A stretch of DNA of 64,000 nucleotides from Herbaspirillum sp. 3R11 (GCF_004563925.1 NZ_SPNJ01000003.1:62001-126000), one strand, 5' to 3'; numbered from the stretch's first letter, positions 51,961 to 60,187 are shown. A program made the numbers and translations. Notes: generated by a model from the sequence alone, not told the origin.

Positions 51961-52420
51961 TTGCGGCCTCCCTTATGTTCGGAGTCATCAGTATGGGTAG
52001 GTCAAGATGACTGAGCTGCCCCCTCACAGTACGCCGTGTCGTGTTTCGTCAAATCAAACTGCTTTGCTGAGCTTGCGATTACCCCCCATAGAAAACAGGC
52101 CCACTCAAATAGGAAAACCGATGCTCGCTGATCGACTGCCCGATTGCGATCCGCAGCAAAGTGCGACTGTCGATATGCGCGGCCTGATCCAGATCGTAGG
52201 AGAACTGAAACGCATCTTCCTTCTGCGTTGCTGTCGTGATCTGGCCGATGTTGATCCGACCCGCCAGCATGCCGTGCATGCGCACTACGTTGATGAAATA
52301 ACGGCCCCCGCCGTCGTTGCGTGGCACCTCAAAGTGGCATCCACACGGAACATTTTTTTTGTTCTTCATTTAAATCGTTACAAAATCTGCATGCCATTAG
52401 CTAAAAAACTCGGTTACTGC
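51961..52420. other. Region with one possible small gene
   Basis: 460 bases between two minus-strand genes of the element. The only coherent frame is the 96-residue minus-strand ORF at 52079-52369. The remainder (51961-52078 and 52370-52420) shows nothing identifiable. A 628-residue plus-strand frame crossing it was rejected. Confidence 0.5.
52079..52369 (-). CDS. Hypothetical protein, 96 aa
   Basis: Begins MKNKKNVPCGCHFEVPRNDG and continues RYFINVVRMHGMLAGRINIG with a mixed polar/hydrophobic pattern typical of a small globular protein. No recognisable domain and no strong ribosome-binding site (TAACGATTTAA before ATG). Lies in the element between the GumN-like gene and a two-TM gene. Confidence 0.4.
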   Translation of the reverse strand: MKNKKNVPCGCHFEVPRNDGGGRYFINVVRMHGMLAGRINIGQITTATQKEDAFQFSYDLDQAAHIDSRTLLRIAIGQSISEHRFSYLSGPVFYGG

Positions 52421-53092
52421 TCAACGTCTACTTCGCACTGCAATCTCTGGGATGCCGTTGCTTTCGTAGACGGTTTCCTTACGGCCTGTTATTCCAGCCG
52501 CCAAAATTCCAGCTGCGCGAATGTTCATCGCTGCGCACGCAAGCAGTTCGCTCATTTCGCAGCAAAATCGCTGATGCTCATTTTCATGTTGGATTTTTGG
52601 GTTTTCCGATGCATCGACAAGCAGATCCGTGCAATACGTAATGAAGTCGATCGCCGCAGCCATACCGATAGCGATATCTTTATCAAGCACGCGAACTCTC
52701 TCGATCTCTGCAACATCCAGCTGTGCGTAATTTTTGATAAGTATCGCTGCGTGATTGTAGTTCACGAAATGATCGTGGGAAGGCTTCCACGCGTCGAGCG
52801 CAATGGCCCACTTTTCAAGTTGCCGCCGAAGATTGTTCAATCGAAACTGCATACTCATGAGGGTCACCTCTGCAAGAGAGATTGCCTCGTGCTCGGCGGC
52901 TCGCTGTTGAGTTGTCGCGATCCATATGGCTCCGATCAATGTCCCCACCGTACCAAGGGCGCCCACCCATGCCGCCCAATCGGAAGCGGTAAGCACGCTC
53001 CAGCATGTTGCATGATAGGCACCCACACCTATTGCGGCACCAATGACAAGAATGGCGTATTTGTTGTACCACTCGCTCAACCAAGCCTTCAT
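52421..53092 (-). CDS. Two-TM hypothetical protein A of the element
   Basis: 223 residues, GGGGAAG before the ATG at 53092. TM1 YAILVIGAAIGVGAYHATCW and TM2 WAAWVGALGTVGTLIGAIWI are followed by a soluble helical domain of about 150 residues (for example LTLMSMQFRLNNLRRQLEKW-like helices). The TM2 segment aligns with that of the 235-residue protein at 54925, and both keep W-V-G-A...G-x-I-x-x-A-T then a charged helix. No known domain. Such two-TM plus helical cytoplasmic layouts are common among element cargo of unknown role. Confidence 0.65.
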   Translation of the reverse strand: MKAWLSEWYNKYAILVIGAAIGVGAYHATCWSVLTASDWAAWVGALGTVGTLIGAIWIATTQQRAAEHEAISLAEVTLMSMQFRLNNLRRQLEKWAIALDAWKPSHDHFVNYNHAAILIKNYAQLDVAEIERVRVLDKDIAIGMAAAIDFITYCTDLLVDASENPKIQHENEHQRFCCEMSELLACAAMNIRAAGILAAGITGRKETVYESNGIPEIAVRSRR

Positions 53093-53134
53093 TTCTTCCC
53101 CCTGTTTTGGGGGGGAAGCGTACCACATGCATCG

Positions 53135-53629
53135 CTACTGTTTTTTCCAAAAGCGTTCGTCATAGTCGGCTTTGGCAGCGGCGAGCGCATTCGACTCCGC
53201 TTCCGCCTGAGTACTGAAGCGAGCCGCATTCATGACGTCTTCAGGAATGCCGTTTTTTTCGTAGATCACCCGCGCGCGCCATTCTCCGCGAACCGTCTCA
53301 AAACCAATCGCAGTCATTACAACCTCCCGATGATGAATCGGATTGATCGCCTCAAAAGGTGCATTCAACAAAGAAAAATCCTTCGACAAAATACACCGAG
53401 GACTTCCTTCTGCAGCAAACACGTGTTGAGCAATCGTATGAATTGTATTGCGGTTCTTCGCGAACGTACTGAGCAGGTCAGCCTCCTCCAACGACGGCGC
53501 CTTGAGTTCGTCAGTCAGCGCCTCAAAAGAGATGCCCCAGTCCTCGATTTTCCCGTCACCGAGTCGTTGGAACTCCACCGTTCCATTTCCCGGCCTAACT
53601 CGCGGAATGTCTGCAAATGCCTGAGCCAT
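53135..53629 (-). CDS. Hypothetical protein, 164 aa, element cargo
   Basis: GGAGAA lies 5 nt before the ATG at 53629. It begins MAQAFADIPRVRPGNGTVEF and ends with FSTQAEAESNALAAAKADYD then ERFWKKQ. The EAE-x-NA-x-A-x-A/K tail resembles the C-terminus of the 144-residue protein at 57163 just outside the element. The frame is open much further upstream (to 54277), but that part overlaps phage genes on the other strand. No known function. Confidence 0.65.
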   Translation of the reverse strand: MAQAFADIPRVRPGNGTVEFQRLGDGKIEDWGISFEALTDELKAPSLEEADLLSTFAKNRNTIHTIAQHVFAAEGSPRCILSKDFSLLNAPFEAINPIHHREVVMTAIGFETVRGEWRARVIYEKNGIPEDVMNAARFSTQAEAESNALAAAKADYDERFWKKQ

Positions 53630-53669
53630 GTTCGTTCTCCATTCATTTTTTTGTGTGCTAAATCCTACC

Positions 53670-53893
53670 ATGACACAAAACCGCAAAGGATCTCTGGTCG
53701 AAGCGCTTATAAACGTGCTGATCGGGTATGGAATCAACCTGACCGCCAACGCGCTGATTTTCCCGCTGTTCGGCGGAATATCTCGCTTCAGCAAAACATC
53801 ATGCTCGGCGTCTTTTACACAATCATCTCCATCGTGCGCGGCTATTGCATTCGCCGCTGGTTCAATAAATTCATTCAGAAAGCGACGGCATGA
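53670..53893 (+). pseudogene. Frameshifted DUF7220-type phage membrane protein
   Basis: The first frame gives MTQNRKGSLVEALINVLIGY then GINLTANALIFPLFGG. In another phase the same protein continues ISLQQNIMLGVFYTIISIVR then GYCIRRWFNKFI. Together they form the usual about 75-residue two-TM phage protein. A single shift near 53775 breaks it, so it is probably inactive, unless it is a base-calling error. Confidence 0.65.
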
Positions 53894-54036
53894 ACAAGCA
53901 CCAAACCCTGCATTGCGCCCTGACTGACGACAAGCTGGTGATTCAATATCAATACCGCTCTGCCCTCCTCGCGGCCTTCCCGCAGCGCGTTGCTCCTGTC
54001 GCTCAGATCGAACAAACGCCAGCGTCAGCAGGATGA
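53890..54036 (+). CDS. Short phage-type ORF, 48 aa
   Basis: ATG overlaps the stop of the DUF7220-like gene (ATGA). Encodes MNKHQTLHCALTDDKLVIQY followed by an Ala/Arg/Pro-rich part. The first 25 residues look like a genuine phage small protein; the rest is in the wrong phase relative to the next gene and may reflect a deletion. Tentative. Confidence 0.35.
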   Translation: MNKHQTLHCALTDDKLVIQYQYRSALLAAFPQRVAPVAQIEQTPASAG

Positions 54037-54304
54037 CGAAAGCTGGACACCAGAAAACGACGATGATCACCGCGACGGACAGATGGCCACGGCGGCCGGC
54101 TACTACGCTCTCGCCTGCGGCTTTCCACACGAAAGAGATCTGGGGCGCGGCGTCGTCCCGACCTACTGGCCGCGGACGCGGGATTGGTGGAAACCAAAAA
54201 GCAAGCGCAGCAACCTGTTGCGCGCTGGAGCACTCATCCTCGCCGAGATCGAGCGCATCGACCGCGCGGCCGCACAATCACAAGCCCACCAGGTGAAAAA
54301 GTGA
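53990..54304 (+). CDS. Phage-related conserved hypothetical protein, 104 aa
   Basis: Contains the pattern common in phage and prophage proteins of unknown function: KRQRQQDDESWTPENDDDHR, then TAAGYYALAC, WPRTRDWWKPKSKRSNLLRA and GALILAEIERIDRAA. The usual N-terminus is not intact here: the only start is a TTG at 53990 with no ribosome-binding site. It may therefore be 5'-truncated. Its stop overlaps the next gene's GTG start. Confidence 0.6.
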   Translation: MLLSLRSNKRQRQQDDESWTPENDDDHRDGQMATAAGYYALACGFPHERDLGRGVVPTYWPRTRDWWKPKSKRSNLLRAGALILAEIERIDRAAAQSQAHQVKK

Positions 54305-54759
54305 GCGAGTTCTACATCGCCAGCACCAGGCACACACGGCGCGACGCGCCTTACATAACCTTCTGGGGGCCGAACGATTCCAGTTACAAGTGGCCGCTTT
54401 CCTGGGCAGGAAAATACTCCCGCGAGCGGATACAAGGCCATCTTGGCTACTACAGCAGCGGGGAAAGCACGTTCGCCGTGCCTTGCGCTGCAGTAGAAGC
54501 CATGGCCGTGCCGCCGAAGCCGCGCACCGTCGACGGCGATGCTGGGCCGGTAGTTCCGAATACAACTCCAAACCGCCAAGCTCTGACTGAGGCGTGTGCG
54601 TTCCCGACTTGCAAGCCGATCGAATTTGAATGGTTCTCCAGAAAGAAGGGGCGCCTGGGTAAGGACATCTACAACTGCGCCGGTTGCGGCCGGTTCGTAG
54701 GCGATAACCAGCGCTTTACGAGCAACTGCGCCAACTGCGGCACCGATAACCGACCTTGA
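54301..54759 (+). CDS. Phage-type protein with zinc-ribbon-like C-terminus
   Basis: 152 residues from a GTG that overlaps the preceding TGA (GTGA). N-terminal part SEFYIASTRHTRRDAPYITF and YKWPLSWAGKYSRERIQGHL is typical of small phage proteins. The C-terminus has two Cys pairs in IYNCAGCGRFVGDNQ and SNCANCGTDNRP, suggesting a zinc ribbon, plus another Cys pair in ACAFPTCK. Function unknown. Confidence 0.6.
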   Translation: MSEFYIASTRHTRRDAPYITFWGPNDSSYKWPLSWAGKYSRERIQGHLGYYSSGESTFAVPCAAVEAMAVPPKPRTVDGDAGPVVPNTTPNRQALTEACAFPTCKPIEFEWFSRKKGRLGKDIYNCAGCGRFVGDNQRFTSNCANCGTDNRP

Positions 54760-54924
54760 AGAACATCATGCGCGAAATGGAAATCTAGACTGCTTACGCT
54801 CCCCTGCCGAACGGGGATGGTGCCAAAGCACCATCAGCGGCGTCGACCTGGCACCACTGCATTTCAGCAGAATATACATATTGGAAGCGATGAGAACATT
54901 TCGCAGGTAATTCAGTCGCGCCCA

Positions 54925-55632
54925 TCAGCCTACATCAGCCTTTTTTGCATCACGAGACAACAGGTCGGCATTAAGGTCAGCGATCGCGATCCTGCATTCT
55001 CTCTCAGCAACTCCGAAAGAGATTATGCAGGTAGCCAGATTTCCTCTGCTTGCAGAGAGATACGCCATTGCCTTCAGACTGGCATCCGCCATTCCATCAC
55101 TGAGTCGCTTCGCATCGTCCCTAATCACGCGAATTCGTTGAGCCGTAGCGGCAAGGTGCGCAGCACAATGATTCGGAAGAATGATAATTCCCTTGAGCTC
55201 GTCGACAGTGAATTCAGGACATTGCAGCAGAGCGTAATGGACCTTTTCGGCGAATGGACGAAGATTTGCCTGAGCAAACTGATCGGGATCTGGATGTTCT
55301 TCGATGTCGAGAATAGCATCTACTATCCAAGAATCTACCGCTTTGACAGCTCGTTTTGCCGCTCCAATTCGTTCAATCATACCTGCAGCAAGAACGATTG
55401 CAGTATCCGATTTCTCCTTCAAACTATCGCGGCTTTCCTTCGTCGCCAAATAGATGGTTCCACAAAATGCCGCGGCAGCGAATATTGCCCCGACCCAAGT
55501 TGCCGCGTCACCGACCTTGTCTTTGTCGACCTCATGAGTGAAGTGCGCGAATGCCATTCCGATCACGGCGAATGTCGCGGCGAAGCATGCGATCAGCAAT
55601 ACGACTTCCACCCAGGTGAGTTTCTTGTCCAT
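54925..55632 (-). CDS. Two-TM hypothetical protein B of the element
   Basis: 235 residues with GAGGGG close before the ATG. TM1 WVEVVLLIACFAATFAVIGM and TM2 AATWVGAIFAAAAFCGTIYL are followed by a charged helix (KESRDSLKEKSDTA) and a mainly helical cytoplasmic domain. Layout and TM2 match protein A at 52421. It lies alone between the phage genes and the integrase, in reverse orientation. Function unknown. Confidence 0.65.
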   Translation of the reverse strand: MDKKLTWVEVVLLIACFAATFAVIGMAFAHFTHEVDKDKVGDAATWVGAIFAAAAFCGTIYLATKESRDSLKEKSDTAIVLAAGMIERIGAAKRAVKAVDSWIVDAILDIEEHPDPDQFAQANLRPFAEKVHYALLQCPEFTVDELKGIIILPNHCAAHLAATAQRIRVIRDDAKRLSDGMADASLKAMAYLSASRGNLATCIISFGVAERECRIAIADLNADLLSRDAKKADVG

Positions 55633-55668
55633 CAATCCCCCTCATATTTTGGAGGAATCCTAGCATGA

Positions 55669-56498
55669 CCTACGTCAACACCGAAGAGACGCGCCGCGGC
55701 TACCGCAAACTCCGCCGCTGACAGCATGCGTCGTTCGGCCAGCACGGTGGAAGAAGCTGTAACGCGCATCGCGCAGCTGTTTGAGCGTGGCTTGGCTCTA
55801 TTGAAGATCCCCGAGGGCCTGGTTCGCGCGAATCGCGAAAAAGCGTTGTTCTCGCACGTCTTCAACATGGCGCGCAACTGGGGGCTGACGAAAGCTCAGA
55901 ATCCCTGCGCCGGCATCAAGGGGAACACCGAGACCGGTCGCGACGTGTACGTGGAGGATGAGGTGTTCAACGTCGTCTACGCCGCCGCAGACCAGCCGAC
56001 CAAGGATGCGATGGATCTCGCCTACCTGACCGGCCAGCGGCCCGTAGACACGGCGAAATACAGGGAAATCGATCTCAAGGACGGCCACCTTGAGCTTGCC
56101 CAGAACAAGACGATGAAGAAACTGCGCATTCAGATCATCGGGGAACTGGAGAAGGTGCTGGCACGCATCGTGGCACGGAAGCGGTTTCGGAGAACTTCTA
56201 CGGTGCGTCGTGCGCAGAATTGATCATCAACGAAAAAGGCCGACCGCTGTCACAAGATGCGTTGTGGCAGCGCTTCTACGATGTCCGGAAAAAGACACGA
56301 GTCAAAAGCACTCAGTTCCAGCTTCAGGATCTCCGGGCGAAAGCCGGTACCGACGAGGCCGGCGATATGCGCGCCGCGCAGCGACAGTTGGGCCATAAAT
56401 CTCTTGCCATGACGGAAACATATGTACGCGAGCGAAAAGGCGATAAATCCGGTACGTTTTCGGAGCGAGAACTAGGTGCAAACCCGCGCCAGACCTGA
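55669..56498 (+). pseudogene. Phage tyrosine integrase, truncated and frameshifted
   Basis: Core-binding part ANREKALFSHVFNMARNWGL and catalytic part AYLTGQRPVDTAKYREIDLK (catalytic Arg) lie in one phase. The phase then changes near 56180 and continues ELIINEKGRPLSQDALWQRF, LQDLRAKAGTDEA (second Arg), RQLGHKSLAMTETYVRER (His and the nucleophile Tyr). The first about 100 residues (arm-site binding domain) are missing and the intact frame starts abruptly. It ends 9 nt before attR, as expected of the integrase that made the insertion. Confidence 0.85.
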
Positions 56499-56507
56499 AT
56501 CGTTGCC

Positions 56508-56569
56508 CGGACTCTTAATCCGTAGGTCGAGTGTTCGAGTCACTCACGCCCCACCAAAGAATACAAAGG
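56508..56569 (+). repeat. attR (right direct repeat, 3' tRNA-Lys duplicate)
   Basis: Second 62-bp copy of the tRNA 3' end (anticodon stem to CCA plus 13 bp), identical to 51010-51071. It lacks the 5' half, so it is not a tRNA gene. Confidence 0.92.
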
Positions 56570-56597
56570 ACTTGAATCGAAAGATTCAGGTCCTTTT
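56565..56597 (+). terminator. Chromosomal terminator beside attR
   Basis: Stem AAGGACTTGAATC/GATTCAGGTCCTT (one T-G pair) with GAAA loop and TTTTCTTTT tail. This is presumably the original tRNA-Lys terminator displaced by the insertion. Confidence 0.85.
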
Positions 56598-56781
56598 CTT
56601 TTGCCGACAGCAAAACAAACTCTCCCGCCCCTGATCCCTTTCTCATTCGTTTGAATGAAGACGCATGGCGTGCGATTCGCCACAATGCAGTGGATGTCGG
56701 CCTGCAACGCAATCAAGCCGCAAACACCGACATCCGATAAAAAATAACAAAACGGACTGCAGTCCAACAACGGGAGGTGAC

Positions 56782-57051
56782 ATGAATAAAGTATGCAAGG
56801 CACTGGCAATTGTCGCGCTGGTAATCACAAGTTCATCCAGCATCGCGAAAAGCAGCGGTGGAGGCCATTCGTATAAAGCCGCTACCGGAACGGGATCAAG
56901 CTCTTCACGGCAACATGTGAGCAGCTACACAACCCATAGCGGCACCCACGTCGATAGCCACAACCGCTCGACCAAAGATCACACGACAACAAATAACTGG
57001 TCAACAAAAGGGAACACCAATCCTGATACAGGGAAAGCAGGCACAAAGTAA
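56782..57051 (+). CDS. Small secreted Ser/Thr-rich protein, 89 aa
   Basis: GGGAGGTGA precedes the ATG by 2 nt. Signal peptide MNKVCKALAIVALVITSSSS, cleavage near SIA-KSS. The mature part is Ser/Thr/His/Gly-rich (GGGHSYKAATGTGSSSSRQH, VDSHNRSTKDHTTTNNWSTK) and probably unstructured. Similar short exported proteins occur next to phage genes, but no family is recognised. Confidence 0.7.
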   Translation: MNKVCKALAIVALVITSSSSIAKSSGGGHSYKAATGTGSSSSRQHVSSYTTHSGTHVDSHNRSTKDHTTTNNWSTKGNTNPDTGKAGTK

Positions 57052-57090
57052 GCCGCGCCAACCCGAGCCACACGGACACGCTCCAGAAAC

Positions 57091-57118
57091 AAACATCCCG
57101 CCATCAGGCGGGATGTTT
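57091..57118. terminator. Terminator between small secreted gene and 57163 gene
   Basis: 12-bp stem AAACATCCCGCC/GGCGGGATGTTT, loop ATCA, A/T flanks on both sides; works for both converging genes. Confidence 0.9.
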
Positions 57119-57162
57119 TGCAAATCATTTTCTTGCGTGGGTTTCTGATTCCGCGGCTACAC

Positions 57163-57597
57163 CTACAACTTCCCCGCCGCCACATCCTCATCAATCGCCT
57201 CGCGCGCCACCGCGATTGCGTTGTCTTCCGCTTCCTTGCGTGTGTTGCCGCGGAACGTCGGGACATTGGCGCGGCGGAACGGCACCGGGTTGTCGTTGCG
57301 ATGCAGTTGATAGGCGCCGACCCAGGTGCCGTCGCGTTGTTCGCTGCCGCTGGCGCGGATGAAGTAGCCCTTGTGTTCGTAGGAGTCGAGGTCGAGTTCG
57401 GAGTCGATCAGCGCGCGCGCGAATGCCGCGCCGGCCATCTGGGCGGCGTGGACCGTGTCGAAGGGCGAGCCCTTGATGTCCGGGTATTCTTCTTCACCGT
57501 CGACCTTGATGCTGCAAAACACACCCTTCTTGCCGGGCTGCGTGCTGTCGATCACGATGAAGTGCTTGCCGCGATGGGTGGAACCGTACTGCGCCAT
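57163..57597 (-). CDS. Hypothetical protein, 144 aa
   Basis: GAGGCAG 9 nt before the ATG at 57597. N-terminal MAQYGSTHRGKHFIVIDSTQ then PGKKGVFCSIKVDGEEEYPD, a middle HAAQMAGAAFARALIDSELD, and C-terminal FRGNTRKEAEDNAIAVAREA. The last motif, K/Q-x-EAE-x-NA-x-A-x-A, is shared with the 164-residue element protein at 53135. No known function. Confidence 0.7.
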   Translation of the reverse strand: MAQYGSTHRGKHFIVIDSTQPGKKGVFCSIKVDGEEEYPDIKGSPFDTVHAAQMAGAAFARALIDSELDLDSYEHKGYFIRASGSEQRDGTWVGAYQLHRNDNPVPFRRANVPTFRGNTRKEAEDNAIAVAREAIDEDVAAGKL

Positions 57598-57721
57598 TTG
57601 TTTCTGCCTCAATAAATAATTAACAGCCATCGTAGCATATGCCCCTCTTGCATGAAGGCAACCCCTCCTGCGCGCCATGGACGGCTACAATATGCGTCAA
57701 ACAAATTCACGGGACAAGTTC

Positions 57722-58381
57722 ATGGACGCAGAATTCTGGCTGGAGCGCTGGCGCGACGGGCGCACGCATTTTCATCAAACCCGCGTGACGCCGCTGCTGC
57801 AAAAATACTGGCCGACACTGGCGCTGCCGCAGGGCAGCCAGGTGCTGGTGCCACTGGCGGGCAAGTCGCTCGACATGGTGTGGCTGGCGTCGCAGGGACA
57901 TCGCGTGCTGGGCGTGGAATTGTCGCAGCTGGCGGTCGAGCAGTTCTTCGATGAGAACCGCTTGCAGCCGCAGATCAGTGAATCGGCCTACGGTCGCCAT
58001 TATGCGGCCGGCGACGTCGAGATCATTTGCGGCGATATTTTCAAGCTGGATGCGGCGCTGCTGTCGGCCTGCGTCGGCGTCTACGATCGCGCCGCTCTGG
58101 TGGCGCTGCCGGCCGACATGCGCGCACGCTATGCGCAGCACGTCTATGGCCAGTTGTCCGCACAATATCGCGGCATCCTGATCACGCTCGACTACCCACA
58201 AGAACAGATGGACGGCCCGCCGTTCTCGGTCGGCGATGCGGAAGTGCAGGCGATCTTCGCGGCGCATTCCGAAGCGCTCGTCATCGACCGTCGCGACATC
58301 CTCGACAAGGAACCGAAGTTCAGCGAGCGCGGTGTCAGCCGGCTCGACACGGTGGTCTATCAGCTGCAGCGCAAACGCTGA
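57722..58381 (+). CDS. tpm: Thiopurine S-methyltransferase family protein
   Basis: 219 residues. TPMT signatures: [40 protein letters not shown] (SAM pocket), [29 protein letters not shown] and [18 protein letters not shown]. Bacterial TPMT methylates Se or S compounds, and can contribute to tellurite/selenite tolerance. GGGAC before ATG 57722; the frame upstream has no export signal. Confidence 0.92.
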   Translation: MDAEFWLERWRDGRTHFHQTRVTPLLQKYWPTLALPQGSQVLVPLAGKSLDMVWLASQGHRVLGVELSQLAVEQFFDENRLQPQISESAYGRHYAAGDVEIICGDIFKLDAALLSACVGVYDRAALVALPADMRARYAQHVYGQLSAQYRGILITLDYPQEQMDGPPFSVGDAEVQAIFAAHSEALVIDRRDILDKEPKFSERGVSRLDTVVYQLQRKR

Positions 58382-58397
58382 TTGCTCTCGTCACACA

Positions 58398-59429
58398 TCA
58401 TCTGATCTGCCCGATCCTGCGCAGGAAGTCTTCGACATCCTTGCCGGCCTGATCGCGATAGCGATTGTCGAACGAGCCGACGGTGACGCCGACGGCCTGG
58501 CAATCCTTGTACAGCTTGCGCTCGTCCGCAGGCGAGAGTTTGTCGCCGCTGCCGACCAGACTACGCGCCCAGCTCGGAATGTCGGTTTCGGTCATCGGGC
58601 AGTTGCGCGTGGAGGTGCCGAGCCTGAGGTAATGCACGCCCTGGTTGCCGTCGAAGCTGTGATGCGCGCCGTCGTAGACGCGATAGTCAATGACACCCGG
58701 ATATTCTTCCTGCATGCCCTTGATTTGGTCGAGACAGAACTTCGCCGGCGTGTAGTCGTCCTTGCTGCCCATGAGGAACAGCATAGGGGCGCCGGTCTTG
58801 TCGTAGCTGCCGTTTTTGCGGAAGCGTGAATTCTGGCAACCGGGATAGGCGGGAATGTGGAAGGCGAATTGAAGATTCCGGTTCTCGCGCAGCACGTTGT
58901 CGCGGAAGGACTTGACCGCCGTTTCGTTGGCCGCGGTGCCGCCCCGGCTGAAGCCGATGATGCCGATGCGGTCGGCATCGAAGCGCGGATCGGCGGCGAG
59001 GAATTTCAGCGCAAAGAAGGCATCGGCGGTGTCGGCGGCATTGCTGACCAGGCTCTGGTCATCCACCGTGCTCTCGACGCCGCGCGGGGTAAACGAATCG
59101 ACCACGAAGGTCGCGAAGCCGAGCTTGTTGAAATACGGCGCCCAGAAACCGGTGTCCTTGGCTTGTACGCCGGCGCTGCCATGCGCAATCACAACCACGG
59201 GAATCTTGCCGGCCGGCGGATTCGGCGGCAGCGTCAGGTAGCCGAAAATCTCGAGCGGCTTGCCCGCCCGCTTTGCCATTTCGAACTTGTTGGCGTATTC
59301 GGCCGAAGGAAAGCTGATCTTTTGCTGGGCAGAGGCAAGGCCCGACCAGAGCAGGCAACACGCTGCAAGAACGCACATCAGTGCTTGCAGATGGCGACGT
59401 ATCGGAGGGGATATTTTTTTCGAGTTCAT
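58398..59429 (-). CDS. Exported dienelactone-hydrolase-like alpha/beta hydrolase
   Basis: 343 residues. Signal-type N-terminus (RRHLQALMCVLAACCLLWSG, cleavage near ASA-QQK), so periplasmic. Alpha/beta hydrolase core: PVVVIAHGSAGVQAKDTGFW, nucleophile GIIGFSRGGTAANET (Ser), Asp in FLMGSKDDYTPAKFC, and His in VYDGAHHSFDGNQG. The dienelactone-hydrolase class fits, but the substrate may be any ester. AAGG precedes ATG 59429; upstream Met codons are alternatives. Confidence 0.82.
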   Translation of the reverse strand: MNSKKISPPIRRHLQALMCVLAACCLLWSGLASAQQKISFPSAEYANKFEMAKRAGKPLEIFGYLTLPPNPPAGKIPVVVIAHGSAGVQAKDTGFWAPYFNKLGFATFVVDSFTPRGVESTVDDQSLVSNAADTADAFFALKFLAADPRFDADRIGIIGFSRGGTAANETAVKSFRDNVLRENRNLQFAFHIPAYPGCQNSRFRKNGSYDKTGAPMLFLMGSKDDYTPAKFCLDQIKGMQEEYPGVIDYRVYDGAHHSFDGNQGVHYLRLGTSTRNCPMTETDIPSWARSLVGSGDKLSPADERKLYKDCQAVGVTVGSFDNRYRDQAGKDVEDFLRRIGQIR

Positions 59430-59551
59430 GTCGGCCTTCAAAAAATTGCCCTCCATCATGCCAGCAAGCGCCACGCCTTGGCTGACAAGCTCGTCAGGAG
59501 TTGAAGATGGCGCATGCCTTTTACGGCTACACATCTCGAAATAAAGCGATA

Positions 59552-60007
59552 ATGCTGCTTTCCCAAGCCAGCCATCATGCCCAGCCGATGCAAGACCCCG
59601 ATCAAGATTCTCCCGAAGTGCAGCCGACCCGTCCGTGGATCGTGCTCACCACCACTTACGACGTGGAAGCGTGGATCGACAACTACAACCGGGATTTGCA
59701 ACAGGCGGTGAAGAAGGACAACACCAAGGGCTATGGCATCTGCTTCTGCATGGAACTGGGCGGCGAGGTGTACCTGCACACGACGTCGGAAGGCGACATC
59801 CTGCTGGACGTGACGGAAGAGGCTGAATGGGTGGCGCCGGTGATCAGCGCGGCAACCGGCGTCGTGGCGCCATCGTCATCGGTGTGGGCACTGCCCGGCG
59901 ATACGCTGACGCAGCTGGTGCTGGGGCTGAGCGGGCTGATCGCCGCCACCCGCATCGTCGTCAGCCATGCCTACAAAACGCCGAAAAACTGGCCGCAGCG
60001 TTATTGA
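59552..60007 (+). CDS. Hypothetical protein, about 151 aa
   Basis: Central region WIVLTTTYDVEAWIDNYNRD and KKDNTKGYGICFCMELGGEV look like a folded domain. A C-terminal Ala/Leu-rich segment (LTQLVLGLSGLIAATRIVVS) could be a membrane or amphipathic helix. Start uncertain: ATG 59552 or an internal one at 59588. No family recognised. Confidence 0.6.
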   Translation: MLLSQASHHAQPMQDPDQDSPEVQPTRPWIVLTTTYDVEAWIDNYNRDLQQAVKKDNTKGYGICFCMELGGEVYLHTTSEGDILLDVTEEAEWVAPVISAATGVVAPSSSVWALPGDTLTQLVLGLSGLIAATRIVVSHAYKTPKNWPQRY

Positions 60008-60040
60008 ACGGTGCGGCCGCAGCCTGGCAAATCCAATGGT

Positions 60041-60187
60041 TCAGTATCCAGGTGACTTCGGCTTGGTGTTGACGGCGCGGCGGGCGTCGGCGTCACGTTC
60101 TGATTTCTTTTCGAATTCGGTGCGTTCGCAGGCGCACAGGATAAAGGCGATGCAGGCAGCCAGCGAAATGGCGATGAAACGCTTCAT
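60041..60187 (-). CDS. Small lipoprotein, 48 aa
   Basis: MKRFIAISLAACIAFILCAC gives a lipid-anchor signal with lipobox-like LCAC. A short charged mature part follows (ERTEFEKKSERDADARRAVN). GGGGAAC before the ATG. Similar to small entericidin-like or other tiny lipoproteins in length, but the sequence is not diagnostic. Confidence 0.6.
   Translation of the reverse strand: MKRFIAISLAACIAFILCACERTEFEKKSERDADARRAVNTKPKSPGY

Larger units (their letters stand above)
51010..56569 (+). mobile_element. Degraded integrative element in tRNA-Lys
   Basis: 5.56-kb insertion bounded by perfect 62-bp direct repeats (51010-51071 and 56508-56569) that start in the tRNA anticodon stem and end 13 bp past CCA. 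Inside are a frameshifted tyrosine integrase next to the right repeat, three phage-type small genes, a frameshifted phage gene, two similar two-TM proteins, a GumN/TraB-like gene and hypotheticals. Composition is more AT-rich than the flanks (for example 52.3-52.8 kb). No replication, capsid or mobilisation genes are seen, so it is a remnant or satellite. Confidence 0.85.

Noticed and set aside
52007-53893. 628-residue open frame on the plus strand across the element
   Set aside because: Cys/His/Arg-rich, no RBS, no domain, and antisense to two minus-strand genes with TM segments and good ribosome-binding sites. Only its last part (about 53775-53893) is real, as the second half of the frameshifted phage gene.
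56508-56569. Second tRNA-Lys gene
   Set aside because: Only the 3' part is present; the acceptor 5' strand and D arm are missing, so it is an attachment-site duplicate.
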